A DNA stretch of 64,000 nucleotides from Phytopseudomonas daroniae (GCF_004327285.1 NZ_QJUI01000003.1:186001-250000), one strand, 5' to 3'. Positions 37,444 through 48,169 are shown, counted from the first letter of the stretch. Numbers and translations: made by a program. The notes: generated from the sequence alone by a model not told the origin.

Positions 37444-37486
37444 GAGCCCCGGTTCTGGCCACGCCAGACCGGGGCTCGGCGTTTTT
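37444..37486 (+). terminator. Terminator after fxsA
   Basis: Stem GAGCCCCGG / CCGGGGCTC (37444-37452 and 37469-37477) with a further TCTGG/CCAGA inner helix, followed by GGCGTTTTT. It insulates groESL from fxsA. Confidence 0.8.
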
Positions 37487-37535
37487 GCGCAGGCGAACGG
37501 CAGGCACCATGGGGTAAAAAAATTCGCCTCGTGCC

Positions 37536-37563
37536 CTTGAATTGCTCTTGTTCGACCTTATGT
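37536..37563 (+). promoter_or_regulatory. Sigma-32-like heat-shock promoter of groESL
   Basis: CTTGAA (37536-37541), 14 bases, then CCTTATGT (37556-37563) compares with the heat-shock consensus CTTGAA-N13-17-CCCCATNT; the -35 is exact and the -10 keeps CC and AT-T. It lies 131 bases ahead of groES. Confidence 0.65.
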
Positions 37564-37693
37564 AGCGGTCACCGCAAGGTTTTTCAGCGTATCTGCGCTG
37601 AAACATATTTCGGCGTTACGTGTAATGCGCAACGCCATGATCCTGCCGGTGAGAGCACCGGTTGAAGTCAACAACTATTGGGAGAGATCGACA

Positions 37694-37987
37694 ATGAAGC
37701 TTCGTCCTTTGCATGACCGCGTCGTGATCCGTCGCAGCGAAGAAGAAACCAAAACCGCTGGCGGTATCGTGCTGCCGGGCTCGGCCGCTGAAAAGCCGAA
37801 TCAGGGCGAAATCGTTGCTGTTGGCACTGGCCGCGTTCTGGATAGCGGTGAAGTCCGCGCGCTGGCCGTCAAGGTCGGTGACAAAGTGGTTTTCGGCCCT
37901 TACTCGGGCAGCAACACCGTCAAAGTCGACGGCGAAGACCTGCTGGTGATGAGCGAGAACGAAATCCTCGCTGTTGTCGAAGCCTGA
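37694..37987 (+). CDS. groES: Co-chaperonin GroES
   Basis: Ten-kilodalton lid of the GroEL folding chamber. ATG 37694 follows GGGAGAGA and gives [14 protein letters not shown], with 97 residues, the normal length. The mobile-loop region [16 protein letters not shown] and the C-terminal [10 protein letters not shown] are typical. Forms an operon with groEL, 48 bases downstream. Confidence 0.98.
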   Translation: MKLRPLHDRVVIRRSEEETKTAGGIVLPGSAAEKPNQGEIVAVGTGRVLDSGEVRALAVKVGDKVVFGPYSGSNTVKVDGEDLLVMSENEILAVVEA

Positions 37988-38023
37988 TTTCCCGCGAATC
38001 TCCGTTTAACCGTCAAGAATTGA

Positions 38024-39676
<1,653 letters not shown>

Positions 39677-39702
39677 GCCACCCGGCACCTGCTCCAAAAA
39701 GG

Positions 39703-39730
39703 AACCCCGCGCTTGTCGCGGGGTTTTTTT
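39703..39730 (+). terminator. Terminator after groEL
   Basis: AACCCCGCG, loop CTTGT, CGCGGGGTT, then a run of T. It begins 27 bases after the groEL stop. Confidence 0.92.
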
Positions 39731-39850
39731 ATCTGTAGTTTCTGGCGACTGCCGTGGCGGTATACCGTTCGTCTTGAGAAAAGTTGCAACGGCTTATCGT
39801 GATCTAGTGTTAGCAGACGGCGTTTGCAGCGCCATCAAGAGATTGCAATC

Positions 39851-40078
39851 ATGAGATTAGAAATAGCGCGAGGTTTGTTCCTCGTCGCGGCGCTCAGTGT
39901 ATCGGTGGCAGCGGCTGCTTCCTGGTACGAGCCTGGCCATGGCGTGGTGAGCAGCCATGGGCGCAGCTATTGTGCCAACCCTGATCTCAAGCGCATCTCG
40001 GCTGCTCAGGCGCAGGCCAGTCAGAATCTACTCTGGTTGGTGTTGGGCCTGTCTCAGGGCATGCGACCGCAAGGTTGA
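39851..40078 (+). CDS. Small exported protein of unknown function
   Basis: Seventy-five residues from ATG 39851 (an upstream ATG at 39824 adds nine). A signal peptide is clear (MRLEIARGLFLVAALSVSV, cleavage likely after AAAA-S), leaving a mature part of roughly 50 residues with HGVVSSHGRSYCANPDLKR and a hydrophobic C-terminal stretch LLWLVLGLSQGM. I do not recognise a named family. A small hypothetical gene after groEL also occurs in P. aeruginosa as I recall. Confidence 0.65.
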   Translation: MRLEIARGLFLVAALSVSVAAAASWYEPGHGVVSSHGRSYCANPDLKRISAAQAQASQNLLWLVLGLSQGMRPQG

Positions 40079-40190
40079 AAGCGCCCACTCATACCCCGCT
40101 GACAAAACAGTGAATTTCTCCCCTGCTGGAAAACTCCGATACCCTGCGAGCTGACCCGAGCACATCGGCCAGACTTCAGGGAGACTCCGC

Positions 40191-41021
40191 ATGTCCACAC
40201 AGCAGCGCCTCGGCGAACGCTTCAGCCAGTTGCATCGGCAGGATGGCCTGCTGGTGCTGCCCAATCCCTGGGACGCCGGTTCGGCGAAGATGCTCGCCAA
40301 TCTGGGTTTCCAGGCGCTGGCGACCACCAGCGCAGGGTTGGCGTTCTCCCTGGGCCGGCGTGATGCCGAGGGCGCGGTATCGCGTGATGAAGCGCTGGCC
40401 AATGCCCGTGACATCGTCGCCGCTACGGTTCTGCCGGTGGCCGCGGATCTGGAGAACGGCTACGGCGACAGCCCCGAGGAATGTGCTCAGACCTTGCGGC
40501 TGGCCGCAGCGGTCGGACTGGTCGGCGGCTCCATCGAGGATGCAACGGGTCGCATCGACGCGCCCATCTATGATTTCGAGTTGGCGGTGGAGCGCATCCG
40601 GGCATCGGTCGCCGCTGCGCGTAGCCTGGATTTCCCCTTCACCCTGACCGCGCGTGCAGAGAACTACCTGCACGGCCGCGCGGATCTGGACGACACCATC
40701 CGCCGTCTGGTGGCCTACGCCGAGGCCGGAGCCGATGTGCTCTATGCACCGGGCCTGACCCAGCGCGACGAGATTCATGCGGTGGTGCAGGCGGTGGCGC
40801 CACGACCGGTCAACGTGTTGGTCGGCTCACCAGGTCTGAGGCTGTCGCTGGACGAGTTGGCCGAGCTTGGCGTCAAACGCGTCAGCCTGGGCTCCAACCT
40901 GGCGCGGGTGGCCTATGGCGCCTTTCTGCAAGCCGCCACGGTGCTCGCCGATTCCGGTGACCTGCGCGGTGCGCAGGAGGCGCTGCCGTTCGATCGCATC
41001 AACGATCTGTTTCGCGGCTGA
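40191..41021 (+). CDS. Isocitrate lyase / PEP mutase superfamily protein
   Basis: TIM-barrel enzyme of 276 residues that probably makes or breaks a C-C or P-C bond next to a carboxylate. The metal-binding signature ADLENGYGDSPEE and the following GGSIEDATGR match the family, and NPWDAGSAKMLANLGFQA is the usual N-terminal motif. It lacks the KKCGH motif of true isocitrate lyase, so a role as a 2-methylisocitrate lyase-like or oxaloacetate-type enzyme is possible but unproven. The extensin-like gene starts two bases later. Confidence 0.85.
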   Translation: MSTQQRLGERFSQLHRQDGLLVLPNPWDAGSAKMLANLGFQALATTSAGLAFSLGRRDAEGAVSRDEALANARDIVAATVLPVAADLENGYGDSPEECAQTLRLAAAVGLVGGSIEDATGRIDAPIYDFELAVERIRASVAAARSLDFPFTLTARAENYLHGRADLDDTIRRLVAYAEAGADVLYAPGLTQRDEIHAVVQAVAPRPVNVLVGSPGLRLSLDELAELGVKRVSLGSNLARVAYGAFLQAATVLADSGDLRGAQEALPFDRINDLFRG

Positions 41022-41023
41022 GC

Positions 41024-41713
41024 ATGCGCCGTTTTCTGATCGCGCTGCTGTTGTTCGTCGTGGTGGGTGGCCCGCTGGCGTTGTACCGGCAGTGGATCTA
41101 CGTACCGCCGCGCTGGAACCCCTGGGCGCCGCTGGATCTGCGCGATGTGCCCAACTGGCTGACGAGCTACAAGCTTGGCCGCCTGCAGAACGATCCAGCA
41201 CTGTGCCGCAGGGTGCTGGACACCTCATCGCTGCGCTACGTGGCGCTGGCGGACAGCACGCCTTCGGCCGATTGCCCGCTGACCAACACGGTGCGGGTGC
41301 AGGGCAGCGATGTGCGCTTGAGCAGCAGCTTCATCGCCACCTGCCCGGTGGCAGTGGCATTCGCGCTGTTCGAGCACCATGGTCTGCAGCCGGTCGCACA
41401 GCAGCGCTTTGGGCAGCGTGTCACGCAGATCGATCATGTCGGCAGCTTCGCCTGTCGCAGCATTGCCGGCAGTCAGCGGCGCAGCCAGCACGCTTCGGCC
41501 AATGCCCTGGATATCGTCGGCTTTCGTCTGGCCGATGGCCGCCGTATCAGCGTGCTGCGCGACTGGCCGGGCAGCGACGAAAAATCACTGTTCCTGCGTC
41601 AGGTGCAGCAGGCGGCCTGTGACAGCTTCAACACCACGCTGGGGCCAGATTACAACGCGGCGCACCGCGATCATTTTCATCTGGATATGGGCATGTTCCG
41701 GATGTGTCGCTGA
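41024..41713 (+). CDS. Extensin-like C-terminal domain protein
   Basis: Predicted membrane-anchored periplasmic protein of 229 residues. The N-terminal hydrophobic anchor is FLIALLLFVVVGGPLAL, and the extensin-like domain has conserved cysteines (CRRVLDTS, CPLTNTV, CPVAVAF, CRS), SQHASANALDIVGF and AHRDHFHLD. The latter two resemble the zinc-binding layout of D-Ala-D-Ala carboxypeptidase-like M15 folds, suggesting a wall-related role. Co-directional with and two bases from the preceding gene. Confidence 0.8.
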   Translation: MRRFLIALLLFVVVGGPLALYRQWIYVPPRWNPWAPLDLRDVPNWLTSYKLGRLQNDPALCRRVLDTSSLRYVALADSTPSADCPLTNTVRVQGSDVRLSSSFIATCPVAVAFALFEHHGLQPVAQQRFGQRVTQIDHVGSFACRSIAGSQRRSQHASANALDIVGFRLADGRRISVLRDWPGSDEKSLFLRQVQQAACDSFNTTLGPDYNAAHRDHFHLDMGMFRMCR

Positions 41714-41717
41714 CCGA

Positions 41718-42125
41718 TCAACCTGCCAGGCGCTGTTGCAGCGTCAGGCGGCCGAGCAGCAGTTCCCAGGGATCCAGTGATTCCTCGAGCAGCTCGTCGG
41801 TCTTGCCGTGTTCGCTTTCGCCAGGCACTGCCAGCGATTGCGGTTGCAGCGCCAACTGATCGAGGGTGAGGGCGTTGTCGATATCGTTCACCGAACAGAC
41901 GAACTGACGCTGCATCATCACGTCTTCCAGCGTGCGATTTTCCCGCCAGTGCGTCTCGTCCGCTGGCGCTGGCGACGTGAGCGGGTTGGTCGCCGGAGTC
42001 TCCATCGACAGCAGCACGCTGCGCAGAATCTGGTCATACAGCGCCGAGCTGGCGCTGGAGGACGTTCCGGTTTTTTGAGAGGCAACCTGGGAGTCACCAG
42101 GAATACGGGAGATGACGTTGAACAT
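41718..42125 (-). CDS. Conserved hypothetical protein
   Basis: A 135-residue soluble protein that I cannot assign. The N-terminal third is Ser/Thr/Ala-rich ([16 protein letters not shown]), the middle is acidic and the end is [19 protein letters not shown]. No signal peptide or membrane segment is seen. Codon use matches the neighbours and the gene occupies the whole convergent gap between the extensin-like gene and the repeat before rsmJ, which supports it being real. Confidence 0.55.
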   Translation of the reverse strand: MFNVISRIPGDSQVASQKTGTSSSASSALYDQILRSVLLSMETPATNPLTSPAPADETHWRENRTLEDVMMQRQFVCSVNDIDNALTLDQLALQPQSLAVPGESEHGKTDELLEESLDPWELLLGRLTLQQRLAG

Positions 42126-42195
42126 CGAACGGCTGGCTCTGGCAAACTATCGCATATACAGGGTATCGGCCGCATGAGGCCTGAGTTGAGCCCCA

Positions 42196-42336
42196 AGGGC
42201 ACCGCTAAAAACTACCCGCGTTGTCATCACTGCGTTAAAAACAGGCTCAAATGCTCATTTACAGCCAGTAAACTCCGCATTTTCACCTGTTTTTGCCTTG
42301 TGCTGACTGCCTCGCCTACGTTTTTAGAGGTGCCCT
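42196..42336. mobile_element. Short inverted-repeat element before rsmJ
   Basis: A 141-base element with ends AGGGCACCGCTAAAAAC on the left and, as reverse complement of the right, AGGGCACCTCTAAAAAC (16 of 17 identical). The interior is a hairpin core from AAAACAGGCTC to CACCTGTTTT that matches the core of the element at 20446 despite different ends. No target duplication is evident. It lies 27 bases upstream of the rsmJ start. Confidence 0.7.
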
Positions 42337-42362
42337 CTACTGTTATCGATGGACGATCCGTA

Positions 42363-43142
42363 ATGAGTGAAAAACAGCCCGCCGCGCGCATTCGCATGGA
42401 GGCCCTTGCGCCGCATCTGCATGAGGCCGCGCAACAGTGGGCACAGCGCCTTGGATTGCCAGTGGAAGGGGAGACCGAGTTCGCGCTGCAATTAGGCGAG
42501 GGCGGCCTGCAACTGGTCGAACTTGGCCCCCAGGCGCCAGGGCCGGTGCGGGTGGATTTCGTCGAGGGCGCGGTCGCTCATCGACGTCAGTTCGGTGGCG
42601 GCGCCGGGCAGATGATCGCCAAGGCCGTCGGCATTCAGCCAGGCATCCGGCCTCGCGTGCTGGATGCCACCGCGGGGCTGGGGCGCGACGCCTTCGTTCT
42701 GGCCAGCCTCGGCTGCACCATCAGCCTGATCGAACGCCAGCCGCTGATCGGCGCCTTGCTGGAGGATGGCCTGCAGCGCGCTGCCGCTGATGCCGAAGTA
42801 GCGGCCATCGTCGCCCGCATGCGCTTGCTGCAGGGCAATGCCATCTCGATCATGGCTGACTGGCAGGAGGAAGCCCCCCAGGTGGTCTACCTCGACCCGA
42901 TGTTTCCCCATCGCGACAAGAGTGCGCTGGTGAAGAAGGAAATGCGCCTGTTCCGCCCCTTCGTGGGGGATGACCCTGACGCTCCCGCGTTGCTCGAGGC
43001 GGCCCTCGGACTGGCCAGCCACCGTGTGGTGGTCAAACGCCCACGCAAGGCACCGATCATCGAGGGTGCCAAGCCGGGCTATGCCCTGGAAGGTAAATCC
43101 AGCCGTTACGACATCTACCCGCTAAAGAAACTGACCCCGTGA
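42363..43142 (+). CDS. rsmJ: 16S rRNA (guanine-1516-N2)-methyltransferase RsmJ
   Basis: SAM-dependent rRNA methyltransferase of 259 residues from ATG 42363. SAM-binding motif [18 protein letters not shown] and the catalytic [14 protein letters not shown] (DPPY-like) are clear, with KRPRKAPI near the C-terminus. The frame is open 550 bases upstream, but that part overlaps the opposite-strand gene and the repeat. In P. aeruginosa I recall rsmJ lying near mexL-mexJK, whereas here about 9.5 kb separates them. Confidence 0.93.
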   Translation: MSEKQPAARIRMEALAPHLHEAAQQWAQRLGLPVEGETEFALQLGEGGLQLVELGPQAPGPVRVDFVEGAVAHRRQFGGGAGQMIAKAVGIQPGIRPRVLDATAGLGRDAFVLASLGCTISLIERQPLIGALLEDGLQRAAADAEVAAIVARMRLLQGNAISIMADWQEEAPQVVYLDPMFPHRDKSALVKKEMRLFRPFVGDDPDAPALLEAALGLASHRVVVKRPRKAPIIEGAKPGYALEGKSSRYDIYPLKKLTP

Positions 43143-43184
43143 GTGAACAGTGCAGGGGTTCATTTCGAGTAGATTGCGCGCAGT

Positions 43185-43209
43185 GGAGCTGCCTACCCAA
43201 GGCAGCTCC
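43185..43209. terminator. Hairpin between convergent rsmJ and EamA gene
   Basis: Perfect ten-base-pair stem GGAGCTGCCT / AGGCAGCTCC with a five-base loop, ending on the EamA stop codon. There is no T-run, so termination efficiency is uncertain. Confidence 0.5.
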
Positions 43210-44120
43210 TATCGTCTCTCGATGGGCTCGCTGCGAACGACCATCCAGATCCCCACGCCAGACACGGCCGTACCAAGCGCCATCAGCCAGGACAGGGGTT
43301 CATCGAACATGGCCCAGGCCCACAACAGGGTCACTGCCGGGCTGAGATACAGTACGCTGGCGACTCGCGTTGGTGTGGAGCGCCGCAAACACACCCAGTA
43401 GAGCCCGTAACCGCCGAGTGTCGAAATGCCGGCTGTCCACAGCACGCTCATTGCAAACCCCGTCGAAGGTATCGGTTTCAGGCTGCTTTCCATGGCGGCG
43501 AGCAGAGCGAAGGCAATGCTGGAAACGCAACACTGCAGCCACAGGTTGGTAAGAAGATCCAGCGAAGTTGATGCGTTCGAGCGCTTCTGCCACAGCGTGG
43601 CAACGGCAAGCGACAGCATGCCGAGCACTGGCAAGCCGTAAGCCCAGAGCGGCGCGTTGCCCCAGGCCAGGGCGTCGGAGGTCACCAGTACCACGCCCGC
43701 CAAACCGATAGTCAAACCCGCCCAGGTACGCCAAGAGAGCCGTTGCCGGAAGGCCGCAGCCGCGAGCACGGCTACGCCGATCGGCAACAGGTCGGCCAGC
43801 AACGCTACAAGCCCTGCCGGAACGCCCATGGCAATGCCCTGAACGACGCCAGCGAGATATCCAGCCATCGCCAGAAAGCCGATGCCGGCGTTGTGCAACA
43901 GTGCAATTGGCGACGCCTGGCGCAACTGCCTGAATACGAATGGCAGCAGCACCAGAGTGACCAGTATGCAGCGCCAGAACACCACCAGCATGGCCGGCGC
44001 GTGATCGATCGAGAACCGTGCCCCCACGAATCCTGAGCTCCAGGCCAGCACCAATCCGGCTTCGAGAAGCAGCAGGGGAATGGTTCTGTGCCAGATACGC
44101 ATCGAGTGTTGGCCGGGCAT
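43209..44120 (-). CDS. EamA-family (DMT) transporter
   Basis: Inner-membrane exporter-type protein of 303 residues with about ten membrane segments arranged as two EamA repeats (LEAGLVLAWSSGFVGARFS in the first, YLSPAVTLLWAWAMFDEPLS in the second). The substrate is unknown; relatives export amino acids or metabolites. An ATG six codons into the reading (MRIWHRT) is an alternative start. It is divergent from the adjacent LysR gene, which probably controls it. Confidence 0.88.
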   Translation of the reverse strand: MPGQHSMRIWHRTIPLLLLEAGLVLAWSSGFVGARFSIDHAPAMLVVFWRCILVTLVLLPFVFRQLRQASPIALLHNAGIGFLAMAGYLAGVVQGIAMGVPAGLVALLADLLPIGVAVLAAAAFRQRLSWRTWAGLTIGLAGVVLVTSDALAWGNAPLWAYGLPVLGMLSLAVATLWQKRSNASTSLDLLTNLWLQCCVSSIAFALLAAMESSLKPIPSTGFAMSVLWTAGISTLGGYGLYWVCLRRSTPTRVASVLYLSPAVTLLWAWAMFDEPLSWLMALGTAVSGVGIWMVVRSEPIERR

Positions 44121-44171
44121 GACAGTCCAGGAGACGAAGGGTGTATGCGCAGGCTAAGGAATGCGGTTAGT

Positions 44172-44198
44172 CTAATAAATCAAAATTGATTGGATTAG
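44172..44198. promoter_or_regulatory. Candidate LysR operator between EamA and LysR genes
   Basis: In an AT-rich 98-base divergent gap, CTAAT...ATTAG surrounds AATCAAAATTGATT (44178-44191, an AATCAA/TTGATT dyad), giving an imperfect palindrome. Position and symmetry suit autoregulation by the divergent LysR protein. Confidence 0.55.
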
Positions 44199-44218
44199 TA
44201 ATTCGGATTTTTTGAATC

Positions 44219-45073
44219 ATGAGTGGTGTTCTCGATATCGAACTGGTGCGTACCTTTCACGCGGTGGCGCGCAGCGGCAAGTTCAAAACCGCCGCCGAGC
44301 AGCTTCACAAGAGCCCGGCGGCCATCAGCGTCCACATCCAGCGACTCGAAGCCGTCGCTGGAGGGCGTCTGCTGGATCGCGACAATCAGTCGGTGGGGCT
44401 CACGGCCCTGGGCAGACGATTGCTGACCTCGACAACCGATCTGCTTTCCACCCACGACCGAGTGCTCGCGGAGTTGCATGGCCCGCGCTTGGTCGGGCGC
44501 ATCAAGCTGGGGATGCCTGATGAGTATGCAGCGCACGTCATCCGCGACATCCTCCCGGTTTTCGCGGCAGCCTGGCCCAACGTCGTGCTGGAAGTGAAAA
44601 CGGCGCCAAGCCACTCACTGCGTGACTACGTACAGCGCGGCAAGCTACACGCCGCGCTGATGACCCAGCCCAAGGGGCAAGAGGGCGAGCAGGCGCACGT
44701 TCTCGTCACCACTACCCCGGTCTGGGTCGGTGCAGCGATAAGCCTGTTCGAGTGGAGTGATCCATTGCCACTTGCCGTCCATGCAGCGGATTGCCCTTAC
44801 CGCAGTGCGATGCTGGAGTCGCTGAAGCAGAGTGGTCGCAAGTGGCGCGTCGTGCTCGACAGCCCCTCGAGTCAGGCCATCAAGGCCTGCGTGGAAGCAG
44901 GTCTCGCCATCACTCTGATAGACCGTGCGCGCGTCTCCGACAGCATGCGCATTCTCGACGGCTTGCCGCACGTACCCGAGCATGAGGTCGTGTTCCTGCG
45001 CTCATCGACAGCACAAACCAACGAGGCGATCGAGTTGCTCGCCCAGGCCATTCATCAACACTTTCGGCTGTGA
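44219..45073 (+). CDS. LysR-family transcriptional regulator
   Basis: DNA-binding regulator of 284 residues. The N-terminal winged helix-turn-helix (about 6-64) reads IELVRTFHAVARSGKFKTAA through SPAAISVHIQRLEA. The remainder is a periplasmic-binding-protein-like effector domain starting near GRIKLGMPDEYA. The effector is unknown. Divergent arrangement with the EamA transporter suggests control of export. Confidence 0.92.
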   Translation: MSGVLDIELVRTFHAVARSGKFKTAAEQLHKSPAAISVHIQRLEAVAGGRLLDRDNQSVGLTALGRRLLTSTTDLLSTHDRVLAELHGPRLVGRIKLGMPDEYAAHVIRDILPVFAAAWPNVVLEVKTAPSHSLRDYVQRGKLHAALMTQPKGQEGEQAHVLVTTTPVWVGAAISLFEWSDPLPLAVHAADCPYRSAMLESLKQSGRKWRVVLDSPSSQAIKACVEAGLAITLIDRARVSDSMRILDGLPHVPEHEVVFLRSSTAQTNEAIELLAQAIHQHFRL

Positions 45074-45528
45074 TGGGGTGAGTTGGCTGACATTGTCCAG
45101 CGCCTGGCCTCGAGAACCGGCTGCAATACCCATGAGTACGCCGATGAGCTTAGGACGGACTCGGGATCACAAAGCAGTCTTCTCAGGCCTCAATGGAGGT
45201 CGCGACGCTTAACGTCAATGGCAGCAGCATCCACCGAGCGCATGCTTACTGCATGACGTGCCCGCCCCGAATAGCGCAGCGGACGCCTCATCCACACCGG
45301 AGGCTACCCATGCTCACATGCCGAATCCGTGTCTTCCGTATCTTTGGTGCAGGTACGAAATAAATAAAACAGATACCCGGTTAAGGATTTCCCAGAGGCC
45401 GGATATGCTGCCAAGCGCTTACATTCGACCTCAACGCCGCTCGACGGCGAGGTGATTTCGATTGGTCGACGCCACTCGTGCGCGCTTTCGAAATGCTCAC
45501 CATTACAAGAACAACTAGGTGAATGCGA
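45074..45528. other. 455-base intergenic region upstream of galT
   Basis: No convincing gene is seen here. The first 280 bases hold only short open frames without family features. The last part contains the GalR-box-like sequence at 45359-45378 and a ribosome-binding AGGTGA at 45517-45522, so it is the galT promoter region. Confidence 0.6.
45359..45378. promoter_or_regulatory. Candidate GalR operator upstream of galT
   Basis: AATAAATAAAACAGATACCC lies 150 bases ahead of galT. It matches the sequence at 49434-49453 in 18 of 20 positions. Because the other copy lies between galR and galB, it is the best candidate for a GalR-binding site. Confidence 0.65.
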
Positions 45529-46866
45529 ATGCTCAAGCAATCTGTCGATGTGAAAGACTGGATCGATGGTCAACCGGTCTCAGCTTATCAGTGGCTTATC
45601 CTCTCCCTGTGTTTCCTGATCGTATTGTTCGATGGCTTCGATGTCGCCGTAATGGGCTTCATCGCGCCTTCGCTAATGCAGGAGTGGGGCCTGTCACGTA
45701 CCGCTTTCGGCCCGGTGATGAGTGCCGGCATGGTTGGTCTGGCAATCGGCGCGCTGACTGCCGGCCCCTACGCCGACCGGATCGGGCGCAAGAAGGTGCT
45801 GCTCACTGCAGTGACGTCCTTCAGTGTACTGACCGTAGCATGTGCCTTCGCCGGCGGGCCTATCGAACTCGCCTTGCTTCGCCTGTTGGCGGGCATCGCC
45901 CTGGGCGCGGCGCTGCCAAACACCACGACGCTGCTGTCTGAATACCTGCCCGAGCGTAGCCGTTCGTTTCTAATCACCATCATGTTCACCGGCTTTAACC
46001 TTGGCTCCGGCCTGGGTGGCTTCGTGGCGGCGTGGCTGATTCCGAATTTCGGCTGGCACTCGGTACTGCTCGCAGGCGGGGTGCTGCCGTTGCTGCTGGT
46101 GCCGTTGCTCTGGCTGCTGTTGCCTGAGTCCGCACGCTTTCTCGCCGCTCGCAAGGCTCCGGCCGAGCAGATCGCCGCGGCGCTGGGCAAAATCGGCGGA
46201 CGCTTCGCCGAAGGCACTCGCTTCACTGTCAGCGAGCCGGAGGTTCCAGGCAAGGCGCCCATTCGCATGTTGTTCTCTGAGCGTTATCGTATGGGAACCC
46301 TGGCACTGTGGACGACGTATTTCATGGGCCTGCTGGTGATCTATTTGACCATGGGGTGGATGCCGACCCTGTTGCGCGATGGTGGACTGTCCATCGAACG
46401 AGCGGCGTCCATCACCGGGCTGTTCCAGATCGGCGGTACCATTGGTGCCATTGTGGTCGGCTGGATCATGGACAAGCGCAACCCCAATTATGTCATCGCC
46501 ACGGCTTACGCCATGGGCGGGTTGTGCATTCTCTCGCTGGGTACGATGAGCCTCGAATCCAGCCTGCTGGTAATTGGCGTGACTCTCGCGGGGTTCTGCA
46601 TGAGTGGCGCGCAAACCGGCCTGAACGCTTTCGCGCCGGGCTATTACCCGACCGATTTCCGCGCTACCGGCGTTAGCTGGATGCTTGGTATCGGCCGTTT
46701 CGGAGCGATTTTCGGCTCCCTGATCGGTGGTGCAGTGCTCAGCCTCGGCTTAAGCCTGGCTACACTTTTCACCCTTCTCGGCCTACCGGCCTTCATCGCG
46801 GCGCTGGCGATCATTGCCAATGGCCGCGCCCGTCGCCGTGCGGCCGCCGCACTGGTGATCCCGTAA
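45529..46866 (+). CDS. galT: Gallate/aromatic acid:H+ symporter GalT (MFS, AAHS family)
   Basis: Twelve-helix inner-membrane transporter of 445 residues. ATG 45529 is chosen because AGGTGA is six bases upstream; ATG 45523 abuts that site. The family signature FDGFDVAVMGFIAPSL (first helix with acidic residues) and GPYADRIGRKKVLL (loop 2-3) match PcaK-like aromatic acid permeases. Position 21 bases before gallate dioxygenase supports gallate as substrate. Confidence 0.88.
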   Translation: MLKQSVDVKDWIDGQPVSAYQWLILSLCFLIVLFDGFDVAVMGFIAPSLMQEWGLSRTAFGPVMSAGMVGLAIGALTAGPYADRIGRKKVLLTAVTSFSVLTVACAFAGGPIELALLRLLAGIALGAALPNTTTLLSEYLPERSRSFLITIMFTGFNLGSGLGGFVAAWLIPNFGWHSVLLAGGVLPLLLVPLLWLLLPESARFLAARKAPAEQIAAALGKIGGRFAEGTRFTVSEPEVPGKAPIRMLFSERYRMGTLALWTTYFMGLLVIYLTMGWMPTLLRDGGLSIERAASITGLFQIGGTIGAIVVGWIMDKRNPNYVIATAYAMGGLCILSLGTMSLESSLLVIGVTLAGFCMSGAQTGLNAFAPGYYPTDFRATGVSWMLGIGRFGAIFGSLIGGAVLSLGLSLATLFTLLGLPAFIAALAIIANGRARRRAAAALVIP

Positions 46867-46887
46867 TCTGCCCGGAGGCAAACCCGT

Positions 46888-48150
46888 ATGGCACGCATCA
46901 TTGGCGGCCTTGCCGTTTCACACACGCCCACCATCGGCTTCGCGGTCGACCATAACAAGCAGGAAGAAGCGGCCTGGGCACCTATTTTCAAGAGCTTCGA
47001 GCCGATGCAGGCCTGGCTCGAAGAACAGAAGCCGGACGTGCTGTTCTATATTTTCAACGATCATGTGACCTCGTTCTTCTTCGATCATTACAGCGCATTC
47101 ACCCTGGGCGTCGACGATCGCTACGAGGTAGCCGACGAAGGTGGCGAACCACGTGCTCTGCCGCCGATCGGTGGCGATGCCGCGCTCTCTCGGCATATCG
47201 GCCAGAGCCTGATGGCGGATGAGTTCGACATGAGTTTCTTCCGTGATCGGCCGCTGGATCACGGATTCTTTTCGCCGATGTCGGCCTTGCTGCCCAGCAG
47301 CGATCGCTGGCCGGTGCAGATCGTGCCGCTACAGGTCGGCGTGCTGCAGTTTCCGATTCCCACGGCGCGCCGCTGCTACAAGTTGGGTCAGGCACTGCGT
47401 CGCGCCATCGAAAGCTATCCAGAAGACATCAAGGTAGCGATTGTCGCCACAGGTGGCGTTTCGCACCAGGTGCACGGCGAGCGCTGCGGCTTCAACAACC
47501 CTGAATGGGATGCGCAGTTTCTCGACCTGCTGGTCAACGACCCCGAGCGCCTGACTGAAATGACCCAGGCCGAGTACGCCACGCTCGGCGGCATGGAAGG
47601 TGCCGAAGTGATCACCTGGCTGATCATGCGCGGTGCCCTGTCCTCACGGGTCAACAAGCGGCATCAGGATTATTACCTGCCTTCGATGACCGGGATCGCC
47701 ACGCTCCTGCTGGAAAACCTCGACCAGCCGCTTCCGGCGCCGGTGAACGAGCGCCACCGCGAGCACATGCGCCATCAACTGGCAGGCGTGGAAAAGCTCG
47801 AAGGAACCTATCCGTACACCCTGGAGCGCAGCGCCAAAGGCTATCGGCTGAATAAGTTTCTACACCGCATGATCGAGCCGCAATGGCGCCGGCGCTTTCT
47901 CGAAGAGCCCGAAACGCTCTTCGTCGAGGCCGAACTCAGCGACGAGGAGCGCGACCTGCTGCGGCGTCGCGACTGGCGCGGGATGATTCACTACGGCGTT
48001 ATCTTCTTCGTGCTGGAGAAGCTTGGTGCCGTGCTAGGTGTTTCCAACCTCGATATCTATGCTGCCATGCGCGGCCAGAGCGTCGAGGATTTCATGAAGA
48101 CGCGTAACCAGCAGGTGCGCTATTCGGTAGCAGCCAAGGCGGTGAGCTGA
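46888..48150 (+). CDS. galA: Gallate dioxygenase GalA
   Basis: Fe(II) extradiol dioxygenase that cleaves gallate to 4-oxalomesaconate. The 420 residues combine a LigB-type catalytic N-domain (MARIIGGLAVSHTPTIGFAV, with the iron-ligand histidine; FNDHVTSFFFDH) and a LigA-like C-domain (GVSNLDIYAAMRGQSVEDF), the fusion typical of gallate rather than protocatechuate 4,5-dioxygenase, which has separate subunits. It directly follows galT and is probably in one operon with it. Confidence 0.92.
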   Translation: MARIIGGLAVSHTPTIGFAVDHNKQEEAAWAPIFKSFEPMQAWLEEQKPDVLFYIFNDHVTSFFFDHYSAFTLGVDDRYEVADEGGEPRALPPIGGDAALSRHIGQSLMADEFDMSFFRDRPLDHGFFSPMSALLPSSDRWPVQIVPLQVGVLQFPIPTARRCYKLGQALRRAIESYPEDIKVAIVATGGVSHQVHGERCGFNNPEWDAQFLDLLVNDPERLTEMTQAEYATLGGMEGAEVITWLIMRGALSSRVNKRHQDYYLPSMTGIATLLLENLDQPLPAPVNERHREHMRHQLAGVEKLEGTYPYTLERSAKGYRLNKFLHRMIEPQWRRRFLEEPETLFVEAELSDEERDLLRRRDWRGMIHYGVIFFVLEKLGAVLGVSNLDIYAAMRGQSVEDFMKTRNQQVRYSVAAKAVS

Positions 48151-48169
48151 ACGCGCAGTGCCTGATCGG

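Noticed and set aside
42196-42336. Integron attC site
   Set aside because: The element is palindromic and has a stem core, but I see no core-site GTTRRRY / RYYYAAC pair and no gene cassette arrangement; a MITE-like repeat explains it better.
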